The notes under the pieces: generated by a model | The model's input: the letters and a program-made list of their open reading frames with translations, nothing else | Told to the model about the DNA's origin: nothing | Databases searched by the model: none | Program-made: the position numbers and the translations under genes | Shown: positions 17,766 through 26,784 of the stretch, one piece after another | Layout of the letters: each line of letters starts with the position of its first letter | Numbering within the stretch: the first letter of the stretch is position 1 | From: Rhizobium ecuadorense | GTDB lineage: Bacteria; Pseudomonadota; Alphaproteobacteria; Rhizobiales; Rhizobiaceae | Direction: 5' to 3' | Assembly (NCBI RefSeq): GCF_001187535.1 | Contig: NZ_LFIO01001796.1 | Span: 124,001 to 188,000 of the forward strand | Length of the DNA: 64,000 bases

Positions 17766-18869
17766 TTAGGTATTGAAGCGGAAGTGGATGACGTCGCCGT
17801 CCTGGACGACATATTCCTTGCCTTCGTCGCGCGCCTTGCCGGCATCCTTGGCGCCGACTTCGCCGTTGTACTTGATGTAATCGTCATAGGCGATGGTGTT
17901 GGCGCGGATGAAGCCGCGCTCGAAATCCGAATGGATGACGCCGGCCGCCTGCGGCGCCTTGGTGCCGCGCTCGATCGTCCAGGCGCGCGTTTCCTTCGGG
18001 CCGACGGTGAAATAGGTGATGAGGTGGAGCAGCTTGTAGCCGGCGCGGATCAGCCGGTCGAGGCCTGCCTCGTCGAGGTCGAGGGCGGAGAGGAATTCCT
18101 TGGCTTCATCTTCGGGAAGCTGGGCGACCTCAGCTTCGATCGCTGCCGAGATAACGACGGTTTCGGCGCCCTGTTCCCGCGCCATGGCGGCGACGGCCTC
18201 GGTGAATTCGTTGCCTGTGGAGGCCTCAGCCTCGGCGACGTTGCAGACGTAGAGCACCGGATGCGAAGTCAAAAGGTTGAGACCCTTGAGGATTGCGATT
18301 TCCTCGGCATCGAGCGTCGACAGCAGCGTGCGCACCGGCTTGCCTTCGTTGAGCAGTTTCAGCGAGGCTTCCATGATCGGCAGCATCGCCACCGATTCCT
18401 TGTCCTTGCTGGTGGCGCGCTTTCGCGTCTGCTCGGTGCGGCGCTCCAGGCTTTCGAGGTCGGCGAGCATAAGCTCGGTTTCGATGGTCTCGGCATCGGC
18501 GACCGGGTTGATGCGGCCTTCGACATGGGTGATGTCGCTGTCTTCGAAGCAGCGCAGCACATGCACGATGGCGTCGACTTCGCGGATATTGGCGAGGAAC
18601 TGGTTGCCGAGGCCTTCGCCTTTCGAGGCGCCTCGCACCAGGCCGGCGATATCGACAAAGGAGATGCGGGTCGGGATCAGTTCCTTCGACTTGGCGATGT
18701 CGGCAAGCTTGCGCATGCGCGGATCGGGCACGGCGACTTCGCCGGTATTCGGCTCGATCGTGCAGAAGGGATAATTCGCCGCCTGTGCCGCCGCCGTTTT
18801 GGTGAGCGCGTTGAAGAGGGTCGATTTGCCGACGTTCGGCAGACCGACGATGCCGCATTTGAAGCCCAT
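17766..18869 (-). CDS. ychF: Redox-regulated ATPase of the Obg superfamily
   Basis: Protein of 367 residues beginning MGFKCGIVGLPNVGKSTLFNALT. The G1 loop is GLPNVGKST, G3 is DIAGLVRGASKGEGLGN, and the C-terminal TGS-like domain ends FRFNT. The G4 site carries the NVAE-type sequence (CNVAEAE) that explains the family's ATP rather than GTP preference. YchF/EngD binds ribosomes and affects the oxidative stress response. The start at 18869 is preferred over an upstream start at 18962 because the family begins at this Met. Confidence 0.95.
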   Translation of the reverse strand: MGFKCGIVGLPNVGKSTLFNALTKTAAAQAANYPFCTIEPNTGEVAVPDPRMRKLADIAKSKELIPTRISFVDIAGLVRGASKGEGLGNQFLANIREVDAIVHVLRCFEDSDITHVEGRINPVADAETIETELMLADLESLERRTEQTRKRATSKDKESVAMLPIMEASLKLLNEGKPVRTLLSTLDAEEIAILKGLNLLTSHPVLYVCNVAEAEASTGNEFTEAVAAMAREQGAETVVISAAIEAEVAQLPEDEAKEFLSALDLDEAGLDRLIRAGYKLLHLITYFTVGPKETRAWTIERGTKAPQAAGVIHSDFERGFIRANTIAYDDYIKYNGEVGAKDAGKARDEGKEYVVQDGDVIHFRFNT

Positions 18870-19200
18870 GGCTAAAACCTGCTGTTCTTGAATTCCTTGC
18901 TGGTGCCTATGGGATAAAGGAGCAATATGGTCAAGTCTTAGAGAGGTTTTAGCGTCGTTCACTTGCCGACCAATCCGTGCTGACCTATTGTTAAAAGCGA
19001 CGGAGATTTCGGCGCATTGCGGATTTCACCGGGGTGTGCCCTCGCTCAGATGCAATTGACCGCATCGATGTCGCAGCCGGCGAGCGGTTTTGCTCGTTTG
19101 AAGCTTGGAGCCGCGACGGCTGACTACCGAAAATTCGTCATCGACTGATTAGCTGTTTTGAAGATCGCTGACCCCATGTCATCAACGGGTGGATTTTCCG
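18870..19200. other. Intergenic region between ychF and clpS
   Basis: A 331-base divergent intergenic region. It contains only short hairpins, for example AGCCG-cga-CGGCT near 19111-19123. I see no clear RNA gene, repeat or ORF with a ribosome-binding site. It should hold the promoters of both ychF and clpS. Confidence 0.5.
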
Positions 19201-19512
19201 ATGAGTGACAATGACGTTGCCCTGAAACCGAAGGCCAAGGTGAAGCCGAAGCTCGACAAGCCGAAGCTCTATAAGGTCATCCTCGTCAATGACGATTATA
19301 CCCCACGCGAATTCGTCATCGTGATCCTGAAGTCCGTCTTCCGCATGAGCGAGGAGACAGGCTACAGGGTGATGATGACGGCGCACAAGCTCGGCTCCTG
19401 CGTGGTCGTTGTCTGCGCCAGGGATATTGCCGAGACCAAGGCCAAGGAAGGTATCGACCTTGCCAAGGAGATGGGCTTTCCGCTGATGTTCACGACGGAG
19501 CCGGAGGAATAG
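19201..19512 (+). CDS. clpS: ATP-dependent Clp protease adaptor ClpS
   Basis: Protein of 103 residues with the ClpS core: a flexible Lys-rich N-terminus, LVNDDYTPREFVI (the N-D pair that anchors an N-degron), and the MTAHKLGSCVVVV helix-strand with its conserved His. It delivers N-end-rule substrates to ClpAP. A GTG 12 bases upstream is a possible alternative start. No clpA follows, so this is probably the monocistronic ClpS paralogue of rhizobia, with the clpA-linked copy elsewhere (inference). Confidence 0.93.
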   Translation: MSDNDVALKPKAKVKPKLDKPKLYKVILVNDDYTPREFVIVILKSVFRMSEETGYRVMMTAHKLGSCVVVVCARDIAETKAKEGIDLAKEMGFPLMFTTEPEE

Positions 19513-19519
19513 CGCGTGT

Positions 19520-19981
19520 TCAGGGCCGGCGGATCTGATAGCCGGTCTTATCCTGCAGAAAACCGCAATTCTTGTAAAAGCGATGCGTCGCCGGGTTCGT
19601 CGAGCCGGTGAGCAGCATCACCTTGTAGCAGCCGGCCTTCCAGGCCTCGGTCACCGCATGGCCGATGACAGCACCGGCATAACCGCGCTGGCGGTGATCG
19701 GCATGGGTGACGACGTTTTCGATCAGCGCATAGGAAGCGCCGTTTCGCGTCAGGTTCGGCACGACGATCAGCGTGACGGTGGCGGCGGCGACATCGCAGG
19801 CGAAGCCGATGAATACGGTCATGCCGGGCTGAGCAATGATGGCCGAGAATCGCTCTTCGGCCATGGCCCTTTCGAGGAACGGATCGGTAGGGTTCAAATG
19901 CTGATAGAGGATGGTCAGCCCCGGGAGATCGCCTGCAGCGGCTGGACGGATGGCGAAATCCAGGTTCGGCACCGGCCTCAT
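19520..19981 (-). CDS. GNAT-family N-acetyltransferase
   Basis: Protein of 153 residues with the GNAT fold order. The acetyl-CoA-binding motif A is visible as VVTHADHRQRGYAGAVIGHAV, and motif B as the TGSTNPATHRFYKNCGF segment. It overlaps the pth stop by four bases (ATGA), so it is co-transcribed with and translated after pth. The acceptor substrate is not predictable. Confidence 0.85.
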   Translation of the reverse strand: MRPVPNLDFAIRPAAAGDLPGLTILYQHLNPTDPFLERAMAEERFSAIIAQPGMTVFIGFACDVAAATVTLIVVPNLTRNGASYALIENVVTHADHRQRGYAGAVIGHAVTEAWKAGCYKVMLLTGSTNPATHRFYKNCGFLQDKTGYQIRRP

Positions 19982-20709
19982 TCCCCCTTGTTGCCGAACA
20001 TCTTCTTCAGCATGTCGGCCATCGGGCCGGTGGCCAGCACCTTCGGCTGATTGTGGTTGCGGGCCTGATGGATATGCGACTGGCCGGCCGGCTTCTTTTC
20101 GGTAGTCTTGCTGTCTTTCCGCCGCTTCTCCTCCTCGGCCTTGCCGCCGAGCGCCAGCGCGATCTTGTTCATCAGTTGCGAATCCTCATTTCGCACCAGC
20201 ATGTCGGCATTGTCGGCAAGCGTATCGAGAAGCGGCTCCAGCCAAGCCTTGTCGGCCTTGGCGAAATCGCCGAGCACGTGGTTCTGCACCATTTCCTTGA
20301 TGCCGGGATGGCCGATGCCGAGCCGCAGCCGCCGGTACTCCTTGCCGCAATGGGCGTCCAGCGACCGGATGCCGTTGTGGCCGCCATGGCCGCCGCCGGT
20401 TTTCAGCCGCGCCTTGCCTGGGGGAAGGTCGAGTTCGTCATAGATCGCGACGAGATCGGCGGGCTGGAGCTTATAAAAGCGCATCGCCTCGCCGACAGCC
20501 TCGCCGGAGAGGTTCATGAAGGTCTGCGGCTTGATCAGCAGCACCTTCTTGCCGCCGAGCTCGCCTTCGGCGATCTCGGCCCTGAATTTCTTCGACCAGG
20601 GGGAGAAGCTGTGGCGCCGATGAATGGCGTCGACGGCCATGAAGCCGATATTGTGGCGGTTGCCGGCGTATTTGCCGCCGGGATTGCCGAGACCCGCGAT
20701 GATCAGCAT
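19978..20709 (-). CDS. pth: Peptidyl-tRNA hydrolase
   Basis: Protein of 243 residues; it releases peptides from stalled peptidyl-tRNA. The N-terminus MLIIAGLGNPGGKYAGNRHN carries the conserved catalytic His, and YDELDLPPGKARLK and GGHGGHNGIRSL are typical. The enzyme core is about 190 residues; the extra C-terminal 50 residues are Lys/Gln-rich and low-complexity, ending MADMLKKMFGNKGE. In many alphaproteobacteria pth follows rplY directly; here a binding-protein/GGDEF-EAL pair lies between them. Confidence 0.95.
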   Translation of the reverse strand: MLIIAGLGNPGGKYAGNRHNIGFMAVDAIHRRHSFSPWSKKFRAEIAEGELGGKKVLLIKPQTFMNLSGEAVGEAMRFYKLQPADLVAIYDELDLPPGKARLKTGGGHGGHNGIRSLDAHCGKEYRRLRLGIGHPGIKEMVQNHVLGDFAKADKAWLEPLLDTLADNADMLVRNEDSQLMNKIALALGGKAEEEKRRKDSKTTEKKPAGQSHIHQARNHNQPKVLATGPMADMLKKMFGNKGE

Positions 20710-20798
20710 GGCCTGTCGTCCTCGCTTAACTTTTGCCCACGTTCACCACCCGGAAACGAGAACAAAGTCAAGCGGAAAGGGCAAGCCCGCCGGCAGCG

Positions 20799-21533
20799 TC
20801 ATTCCGACAGGTTCATACCGTATTTCAGGAAGATCTGCTTCTGGACGCCATCGGCGATCAGCTTGTCGAGGGCCGCCTGCATCCTGGCGCGCAGATCGTC
20901 CGGAAAACTCTTCTCGCAGGCAATGCTCATCGGTTGGGCGGAGAGCACGGTCACCATTTCCACCGGCTGGTCGGCCTTCAGCTTTTCGAAATAAAGTTCC
21001 GAAATCGGCATCATGTCGATACGCCCGCCGAGCAGCTTGCGCAGCGTCGCGTTGAAGTCGCTGGCGACATCAAGCTTGGTGAAACCCTTCTCCTTCAGGA
21101 TCGTCTCGGTATAATCCTCGCGCTGGGTGCCAACCGTATATTTCTTCGCCTCGTCCAGATTGCCGGCGGTGACGCCAGAGCCTTTGCGGGTGATCAGGAT
21201 GTTGCGATCGATGAGCAGCGGTTCGACCCATTTGAACAACGGGTCGCGTGCGCTGTTGTGGGCGGTCGCGAAGACGCAGGTCATCGGTGCGGTGCGGGCG
21301 AGGCCGAAGGCGCGCGCCCAGGGCATGATCTCGATCGTGTAGTCGACGCCGATCGCGGCCATTACCTTTTCGACCTGCTCGACGGTCGCGCCCTTGATCT
21401 CCTTGCCGTCGCGATAATTGAAGGGGGCGTAATCCTCGGTGGTGAAGGTCACCGTTTGCGCATGGGCGGCGCAGGGCAGCGCCAGGCATGCGAGAAGCAG
21501 GAGCTTTTTCATCATCTCATCTCCCTTGTTCAT
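20799..21533 (-). CDS. Periplasmic solute-binding protein, family 3 type
   Basis: Protein of 244 residues, or 238 if translation begins at the internal MMKKLLLL (21515). A signal peptide (KKLLLLACLALPCAAHA) is followed by a bilobal SBP_bac_3 domain starting TVTFTTEDYAPFNYRDG. No permease or ATPase genes are near. Its start overlaps the stop of the GGDEF-EAL gene by four bases, so it is probably a sensory partner that reports a periplasmic ligand to that protein, as NspS does with MbaA in Vibrio. The ligand is unknown. Confidence 0.85.
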   Translation of the reverse strand: MNKGDEMMKKLLLLACLALPCAAHAQTVTFTTEDYAPFNYRDGKEIKGATVEQVEKVMAAIGVDYTIEIMPWARAFGLARTAPMTCVFATAHNSARDPLFKWVEPLLIDRNILITRKGSGVTAGNLDEAKKYTVGTQREDYTETILKEKGFTKLDVASDFNATLRKLLGGRIDMMPISELYFEKLKADQPVEMVTVLSAQPMSIACEKSFPDDLRARMQAALDKLIADGVQKQIFLKYGMNLSE

Positions 21534-23881
21534 GAGGCGCGTGCGACGGCCGATTGCGAGGCCATCAGTTCCTCGATCAGTACGGCTGCGTGCTGCGGAC
21601 GGTGGAAGAGGTAGCCCTGGCCGTAATCAAGCCCCATCTGATGGAGCGTGCGGCATTCCTCTTCGGTCTCGATGCCCTCGGCGATGACGGTACAGTTCAT
21701 CTTGTGAGAGAGCGTGGTAATGCCTTCGATCAGCATGCGGCTCTTCTGGCGCACGTTGTCGTCGCCATCGTTGATCGCGCGGGTGAAGGACTGGTCGATC
21801 TTGATGATATCGACAGGGAAGCGGTTGAGGTAGCTCAGCGACGAATAGCCGGTGCCGAAATCGTCGAGCGCGATACGGCAGCCGAAACGGCGAAGCTCGG
21901 TGACGATCATGCGGATCTGCGGGTTGTCGTGCATCAGCACGGCTTCGGTGATCTCGACGACGATGCGTTCCGGGCGGATGCCGTGGCGGCCGACAATGGC
22001 GGCGAGACGCGCCGGCAGTGCGGGCTCGAACTGCAGCGGCGAGAAGTTGATGGCGAGATAGGTATCCTCCATGCCCGATATGCGGGAAATCTTCGCGAGG
22101 TTGGCGATCGCCTTCTCCATGATGACATTGCCGACGCGGACAATCTTTGCCGTCTCTTCGGCGACGCTGATGATCTCGGCCGGCGGCATCAAGCCCTTCT
22201 GCGGATGGTTGAGGCGCATCAGCGCTTCGAAACCGGCGATACCGCGACCGTTCAGATTGACGATTGGCTGCAGGAAGGCCTCGAACCAGTTGTCGATGAG
22301 ACCGGCTTCGATATTGGCCTCGATCTCGGCGCGGCTGCGGGCCCGGTCGAGCATGGCGTTGTCGAAAAGCTGCGCGCCATTTTTGCCGTCGCGTTTCTTG
22401 GCATACATCGCCAGGTCGGATTTCTGCAGCAGTTCGGCCGCGGTTGCGGCATGGTGCGGATAGATGGCGATGCCGACGGAGGCACTCAGATGCATGTCGG
22501 GGGCGAAGGGCGTATCGAAGATCGAGGCGATCTGCTCGCACATCATCCTGGCGCGTTTTTCGGCGTCCTTCGCCGGCAATAGGATGGCAAATTCGTCGCC
22601 GCCGAGACGGGCGGCCTCGTCGGAGGGAGCGAGATAGATCTTCAGTCGCTCGACGAGCTCGACCAGCGCCATGTCGCCGGCGGCATGGCCCATATTGTCG
22701 TTGATCCACTTGAAGCGATCGAGATCGACGAAGAGGCAGGCGAGTTCCTGGCCGGCCGCGTCGGCGGCGGCGATCTTGTTGTCGAGGACGGCTTCGAAGC
22801 CCTGGCGGTTGAGCAGCCCGGTCAGGTGATCGGTGATCGCCTGGCGATGGTTGCGGTCCTCGGAGGCCTTGAGTTCGGTCACATCGGTCATGACCGAGAG
22901 CGAGAGGCGATCGGGCGCGCCAGCTTCAGCTTCCGATTCCATGATGAGGACGTCCATGGTGCGGCCGTCCAGGCAAACGAATTTGACGGTGACCGTCATA
23001 CTGCTTTCGGCCTGGCGGCGCTTGACGAATTTGTCGCGGGTGGTCGATGTGACGAGATCGGCGAAGTTGCGGCCGATGACGGCGGCGCGATTATAACCGG
23101 TGGCAAGCAGCCAGTAATCGCTGACGGCGGTGATACGGTCTTCCTCGTCGAGCGAGAAGAGCATGGCAGGCGTCAGATTATAGATGTCGGTGGCGCGGCG
23201 GTGAGCGAACTTCAGCTCCTTTTCCTCGCTTTCAAGCTTGGTCTGCATCTCGTTGAAGCTGCGGGCAAGCCGTCCCATCTCATCGTTCGACTGCCAGTCG
23301 ACATGATGGCGGGAGCCGAGCTGCCGGGTTGCCTCGATCGCTGCTATCAGCCGCATCAGCGGCTGGATGACGAAGAAACGGTTGCCGATCAGCGCCGTGC
23401 CGAAAACGGTCAGTACGGCGAAGATGAAGATCGAGATGAAGACGACCTCTTCCTGCTTGAGGCCGGAAAACAAGCCGAGTGCGGGATAATAAACGCTGAT
23501 GCTGCCGAGATTCTTCGGGCCGTCGACGGTATTGTAGACAATGGCGCGCGACACCTGAACGAGCTTGCCGTCGAAGGAACGCGGGATGGTGGATTGGCTG
23601 ACGTCGAGCTGGCCCGACTGGTCGCGCACTTCGACCTTGACGATGGCGCCCTGGGAAACGACCGTCGCGCTGATCTGGGTGACGCTCTCCTCATCGAGAT
23701 CCCAGAGCGGCTTTGCCAGCGCCTGGGCATTGGCGACCAGAAGAACGGAAATATGATCGCGTATTTCCTTGTCGGCCCGTTCCGAGGAAAGGAAAAGGAA
23801 GAGAACAAAGAGAGGAGCGACAAAAACGAGCAGCGCTCCGCAAACAATTCCAAAAAATCTGTTCTCAACGGAATTGTTCAT
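21530..23881 (-). CDS. Membrane GGDEF-EAL protein with HAMP and PAS domains
   Basis: Protein of 783 residues. Order: TM1 at about 12-31, a periplasmic sensor region with PLWDLD to about 145, TM2 at about 146-166, HAMP to about 225, PAS at about 230-340, GGDEF and EAL. LGGDEF (426-431) is intact, but the inhibitory RxxD site is replaced by APSD at 418-421. The EAL half keeps the expected residues (FEALMRL at 551, NFSP, EITE, DDFGTGYSS, IKIDQSF, VIAEGIET, YGQGYLF), so it should be a competent c-di-GMP phosphodiesterase; the cyclase may be active without product inhibition. It is translationally coupled to the binding protein. Confidence 0.93.
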   Translation of the reverse strand: MNNSVENRFFGIVCGALLVFVAPLFVLFLFLSSERADKEIRDHISVLLVANAQALAKPLWDLDEESVTQISATVVSQGAIVKVEVRDQSGQLDVSQSTIPRSFDGKLVQVSRAIVYNTVDGPKNLGSISVYYPALGLFSGLKQEEVVFISIFIFAVLTVFGTALIGNRFFVIQPLMRLIAAIEATRQLGSRHHVDWQSNDEMGRLARSFNEMQTKLESEEKELKFAHRRATDIYNLTPAMLFSLDEEDRITAVSDYWLLATGYNRAAVIGRNFADLVTSTTRDKFVKRRQAESSMTVTVKFVCLDGRTMDVLIMESEAEAGAPDRLSLSVMTDVTELKASEDRNHRQAITDHLTGLLNRQGFEAVLDNKIAAADAAGQELACLFVDLDRFKWINDNMGHAAGDMALVELVERLKIYLAPSDEAARLGGDEFAILLPAKDAEKRARMMCEQIASIFDTPFAPDMHLSASVGIAIYPHHAATAAELLQKSDLAMYAKKRDGKNGAQLFDNAMLDRARSRAEIEANIEAGLIDNWFEAFLQPIVNLNGRGIAGFEALMRLNHPQKGLMPPAEIISVAEETAKIVRVGNVIMEKAIANLAKISRISGMEDTYLAINFSPLQFEPALPARLAAIVGRHGIRPERIVVEITEAVLMHDNPQIRMIVTELRRFGCRIALDDFGTGYSSLSYLNRFPVDIIKIDQSFTRAINDGDDNVRQKSRMLIEGITTLSHKMNCTVIAEGIETEEECRTLHQMGLDYGQGYLFHRPQHAAVLIEELMASQSAVARAS

Positions 23882-24022
23882 GGTTCCGTCTTCTCCCCCA
23901 GGCCGACCCTATCTGCTGTCGCGCGTTAAGACGGGCTTCTTCGCAGCTGACGAAGCATGCTTTCACGAATACGTTAAATGTTGCTGAAACAGGGACTTGC
24001 CGGGCAATCAAAAGCCCGACTT

Positions 24023-24079
24023 CCCAGTGAACTGGCTCCTGAAAGTTGGACGACAACCTTTCAGGGGTCAGTTCACGGG
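24023..24079. repeat. Long imperfect inverted repeat resembling abutted IS ends
   Basis: Two arms of about 26 bases (24023-24048 and 24054-24079) match at most positions around a 5-base centre. The arm sequence GTGAACTGRCYCCTGAAAG looks like the terminal inverted repeat of an IS3-type element, so this may be a MITE-like remnant with the two ends brought together. Alternatively it is a strong 3' hairpin for rplY. It lies at the junction between rplY and the GGDEF-EAL gene. Confidence 0.55.
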
Positions 24080-24116
24080 AAAGCGGGCCGTATGCTTTAC
24101 CAATTGGTCGAAGCGA

Positions 24117-24725
24117 TCAGGCTTCGGCTTCGCCTTCCGCGGCGCTCTCGTCGACGCCGGCAGCCGGAGCGATGATGGTCGCGATCGTGAAGTCGCGGTC
24201 GATGACTGTCGTGACGCCCTTCGGAAGGGTGACTTCCGAAATATGGATGCTGTCGCCGATCTTCTTGCCGCTGAGGTCAACGTTGAAGAATTCCGGGATC
24301 GCATCGGCCGGGCAATGAACTTCGACTTCATGGCGAACGATGTTCAGAACGCCGCCGACCTTGAGGCCCTGGGACTTCTCTTCGTTGATGAAGTGAACCG
24401 GGATTTCGACGGTCACCTGGGTGTTGCCGGAGACGCGCAGGAAATCGACATGCATCGTGAAGTCGCGGACCGGATCGAGCTGGTAGTCCTTCGGCAGAAC
24501 CTTGTACTTCTTGCCGTCGACTTCGATCGTCGCCACGGTGGTCATGAAACCGCCGGCATGAATGCGCTTCGTCACCTCATTGGTGTTGAGAGCGATGGCA
24601 ATGGGGGCCTGCTTGTCACCATAGATGACAGCGGGAATCAAACCGTTGCGGCGAAGTTCACGGGCGGACCCCTTACCAACCCGTTCGCGCGCCTCGGCCT
24701 TGAGCTCGTAAGTTTCCTGGCTCAT
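24117..24725 (-). CDS. rplY: 50S ribosomal protein L25, general stress CTC form
   Basis: Protein of 202 residues with the N-terminal 5S rRNA-binding L25 domain (YELKAEARERVGKGSARELRR..G.IPAVIYG) and the C-terminal beta domain of the long Ctc form, ending in an Ala/Glu-rich tail. It binds 5S rRNA in the central protuberance of the ribosome. It lies leftward toward pth, its usual partner, but a signalling gene pair intervenes. A possible promoter lies about 130 bases upstream. Confidence 0.95.
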   Translation of the reverse strand: MSQETYELKAEARERVGKGSARELRRNGLIPAVIYGDKQAPIAIALNTNEVTKRIHAGGFMTTVATIEVDGKKYKVLPKDYQLDPVRDFTMHVDFLRVSGNTQVTVEIPVHFINEEKSQGLKVGGVLNIVRHEVEVHCPADAIPEFFNVDLSGKKIGDSIHISEVTLPKGVTTVIDRDFTIATIIAPAAGVDESAAEGEAEA

Positions 24726-25067
24726 GGCTATTCCTTTCGAGGTTATTTGGAGAGTTCGTCGGCGGGCAAAAGCCTTGTTCCGTCGAACCGGAGGCGGGTT
24801 TCCCCATCCTCATCCGCGTTGCCTCCAAGGGTGTCTACACGGACCGGTGGCCTATATTATAAGTCGCTCGGAAACGCAAGTTGCGGATTAAGCCTGTTTT
24901 TGGCAAAGCGAATGCCGCGTCCGGGAGGCAATGTTTGCGCTTACTGCGAAACCCGCAGTCCCGCAAAGCGGCAAAATCGGCAGTCCCGTTATAGCCGAGG
25001 TTGACATCGGCGCGCTTCCTCTCTTTGGATGCCGCAATCAAAAAAGCGGCTGAGGAGAAATCGGACT
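24726..25067. other. Divergent intergenic region between rplY and the exported-protein gene
   Basis: A 342-base region. On the minus strand CTTGCG (24875-24880) and ATATAG (24852-24857), 17 bases apart and overlapping a TATAAT-like run, form a plausible rplY promoter. The remainder has short GC-rich direct repeats such as CCGCAGTCCCGCAAAGCGG near 24951-24969 but no ORF with a ribosome-binding site and no recognised RNA. Confidence 0.45.
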
Positions 25068-26612
25068 ATGCGTCTTAAACTTGTCACGGCAACGAGCTTG
25101 CTGGCACTTTGCCTTGTCACTACGGCCCAGAGCGCCGAGATCAACCAGGACGGCGCCAATGCGCTCAAAGGCAGCCTGACAAAGCTGCTGCCGGAGGAAC
25201 TGGCGAAGAGCGGCCTGATCACCGTCAATCCGACCGGCACGCGCTACGAGATCATTTACGATCTGGCAAAGCTGCTTTCCAAAGCCGATCCGGCAAAATT
25301 CACGATCAACGGGCTGACGCCGTTCTCGACATTCGCCACACCGCTCGACAGCGGGCTCTGGAACATCGAAGGCGACAATCAGTTCGATGTCTCCGGCCAT
25401 TTCAAGGGTCCTGACCAAAAGCCGACGGATTTCTCCTATTCCATTGCTTCTCTTGTCTATGCTGGCATCTTCGATCCGGCGATCAGCTACCTACGCTCCA
25501 GCACCGCCACGGCAAAGGACATCAAGCTCACCAGCAAGTCTGAGACCGAAGAAGTCAGCGCCAGCATCGCCAGCATGGATCAGAAGCTGAATTCGACCGA
25601 CAGTGCGGGCGGCAATGGGCGTATTGATGTCGTCGGCAGCGGCTCGGCGTCGACTTTCGTCGAGAAGGTTTCCGGCGCACAAATGCCGCCCGTCGAAATC
25701 CGTGCCGACTCGATCGACGTCGAAGCCAAGATAAATGGTCTGCCGGCCAAGCAGATCCGCGACATGGTCTTCTTCATTCTCGATCATGCCGACGAGAAGG
25801 AACTAAGCCCCGAAAATAGCGCCAAGGTGAAGGGGATACTCAAGGAAGCCTTCCCGCTTCTTGCTTCGTTCAGCGAGACGATTGGCGTCAACAATCTGAC
25901 CGTCAGCAGCCAGTTGGGCAATGGCGGTGTCAAGGCGTTTGGTTACAACGTGGCTATGGACGGGCCGAGCGATGCCATGCGCTTCGGCTTCGGCATGAAT
26001 GCGCAAGATATCAGCCTCGACAGTCCGCTGATGCCGCCAAGCTATTCGACTTTCATGCCGACCAGTTTCGATCTGCAAGTTGCCGTGCCGAATTTGGACT
26101 TCGCCAGTTTTGGCGATGCCTTGATGGCGATGGATTTCAAGGACAATGCGCCGGAGGCGAGCGGCGAAGAGATGGGCAAGAAGCTCTTCCGCGACGGTCG
26201 CCTCGCCGTCGAGTTTCCGCAGATCAGCGCTAAGTCGGATGTTTACGACATCGACGTGACGGGCAAGATCGAAGGACGGATCGACACCGAGAAGGACTAT
26301 TCGATGGAGGCGACGATCCTTGCCCGCGATCTGGACAAGACGATCGCCGCGGTTCAGGAGCTTGCCAAGACGGATCCCGATCTCAACCAGGTCTCCTTCG
26401 GCATCATGATGGTGAAGGGCTTCGCCAAGACCGATGCAGACGGCCGTTCGCGCTGGGATATCAGCATCAGCCGCGACGGCGCGGTTGCCGTTAACGGACA
26501 GGTGGTCAAGGGGCCGGACGCTCCGGATCAAGATCAGGGGACGGAGTCAGACCAGGAGCAGGAACCGGATCAGGGCCAGGATGCGGTACCTGCGCCGCCG
26601 CAGCAGCCTTGA
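25068..26612 (+). CDS. Exported protein of unknown function with an acidic, Gln/Pro-rich tail
   Basis: Protein of 514 residues. The start at 25068 has GAGGAGA upstream; an earlier ATG at 25029 is less likely. A signal peptide (MRLKLVTATSLLALCLVTTAQSA) precedes a long domain rich in beta-strand patterns with repeated amphipathic segments and no Cys pairs. The last 35 residues are low complexity (Asp, Gln, Glu, then Pro). I do not recognise the family. A good terminator follows. Periplasmic location is inferred from the signal peptide. Confidence 0.75.
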   Translation: MRLKLVTATSLLALCLVTTAQSAEINQDGANALKGSLTKLLPEELAKSGLITVNPTGTRYEIIYDLAKLLSKADPAKFTINGLTPFSTFATPLDSGLWNIEGDNQFDVSGHFKGPDQKPTDFSYSIASLVYAGIFDPAISYLRSSTATAKDIKLTSKSETEEVSASIASMDQKLNSTDSAGGNGRIDVVGSGSASTFVEKVSGAQMPPVEIRADSIDVEAKINGLPAKQIRDMVFFILDHADEKELSPENSAKVKGILKEAFPLLASFSETIGVNNLTVSSQLGNGGVKAFGYNVAMDGPSDAMRFGFGMNAQDISLDSPLMPPSYSTFMPTSFDLQVAVPNLDFASFGDALMAMDFKDNAPEASGEEMGKKLFRDGRLAVEFPQISAKSDVYDIDVTGKIEGRIDTEKDYSMEATILARDLDKTIAAVQELAKTDPDLNQVSFGIMMVKGFAKTDADGRSRWDISISRDGAVAVNGQVVKGPDAPDQDQGTESDQEQEPDQGQDAVPAPPQQP

Positions 26613-26641
26613 GCGTTATCAATCGGGATAAGAAACAAAAG

Positions 26642-26665
26642 AAGCCGGCCTTGTGCCGGCTTTTT
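26642..26665 (+). terminator. Intrinsic terminator after the exported-protein gene
   Basis: Arms AAGCCGGC (26642-26649) and GCCGGCTT (26655-26662) with a 5-base loop, followed by TTT. It lies 30 bases after the stop at 26612. Confidence 0.85.
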
Positions 26666-26784
26666 GCGCCTTACGTGACAAGCTTCGCGGAATGATCGGA
26701 ACGGCGGTTTATTCTGGGCTTTCGTTTCCAGCAATTCATGCTGCTCTGTGAGCATGCCCGGTAATAGCCTGGTCCATCTGATGC

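Noticed and set aside
23997..25004. A 335-codon plus-strand frame over rplY
   Set aside because: Antisense shadow of the ribosomal protein gene, with no ribosome-binding site or domain.
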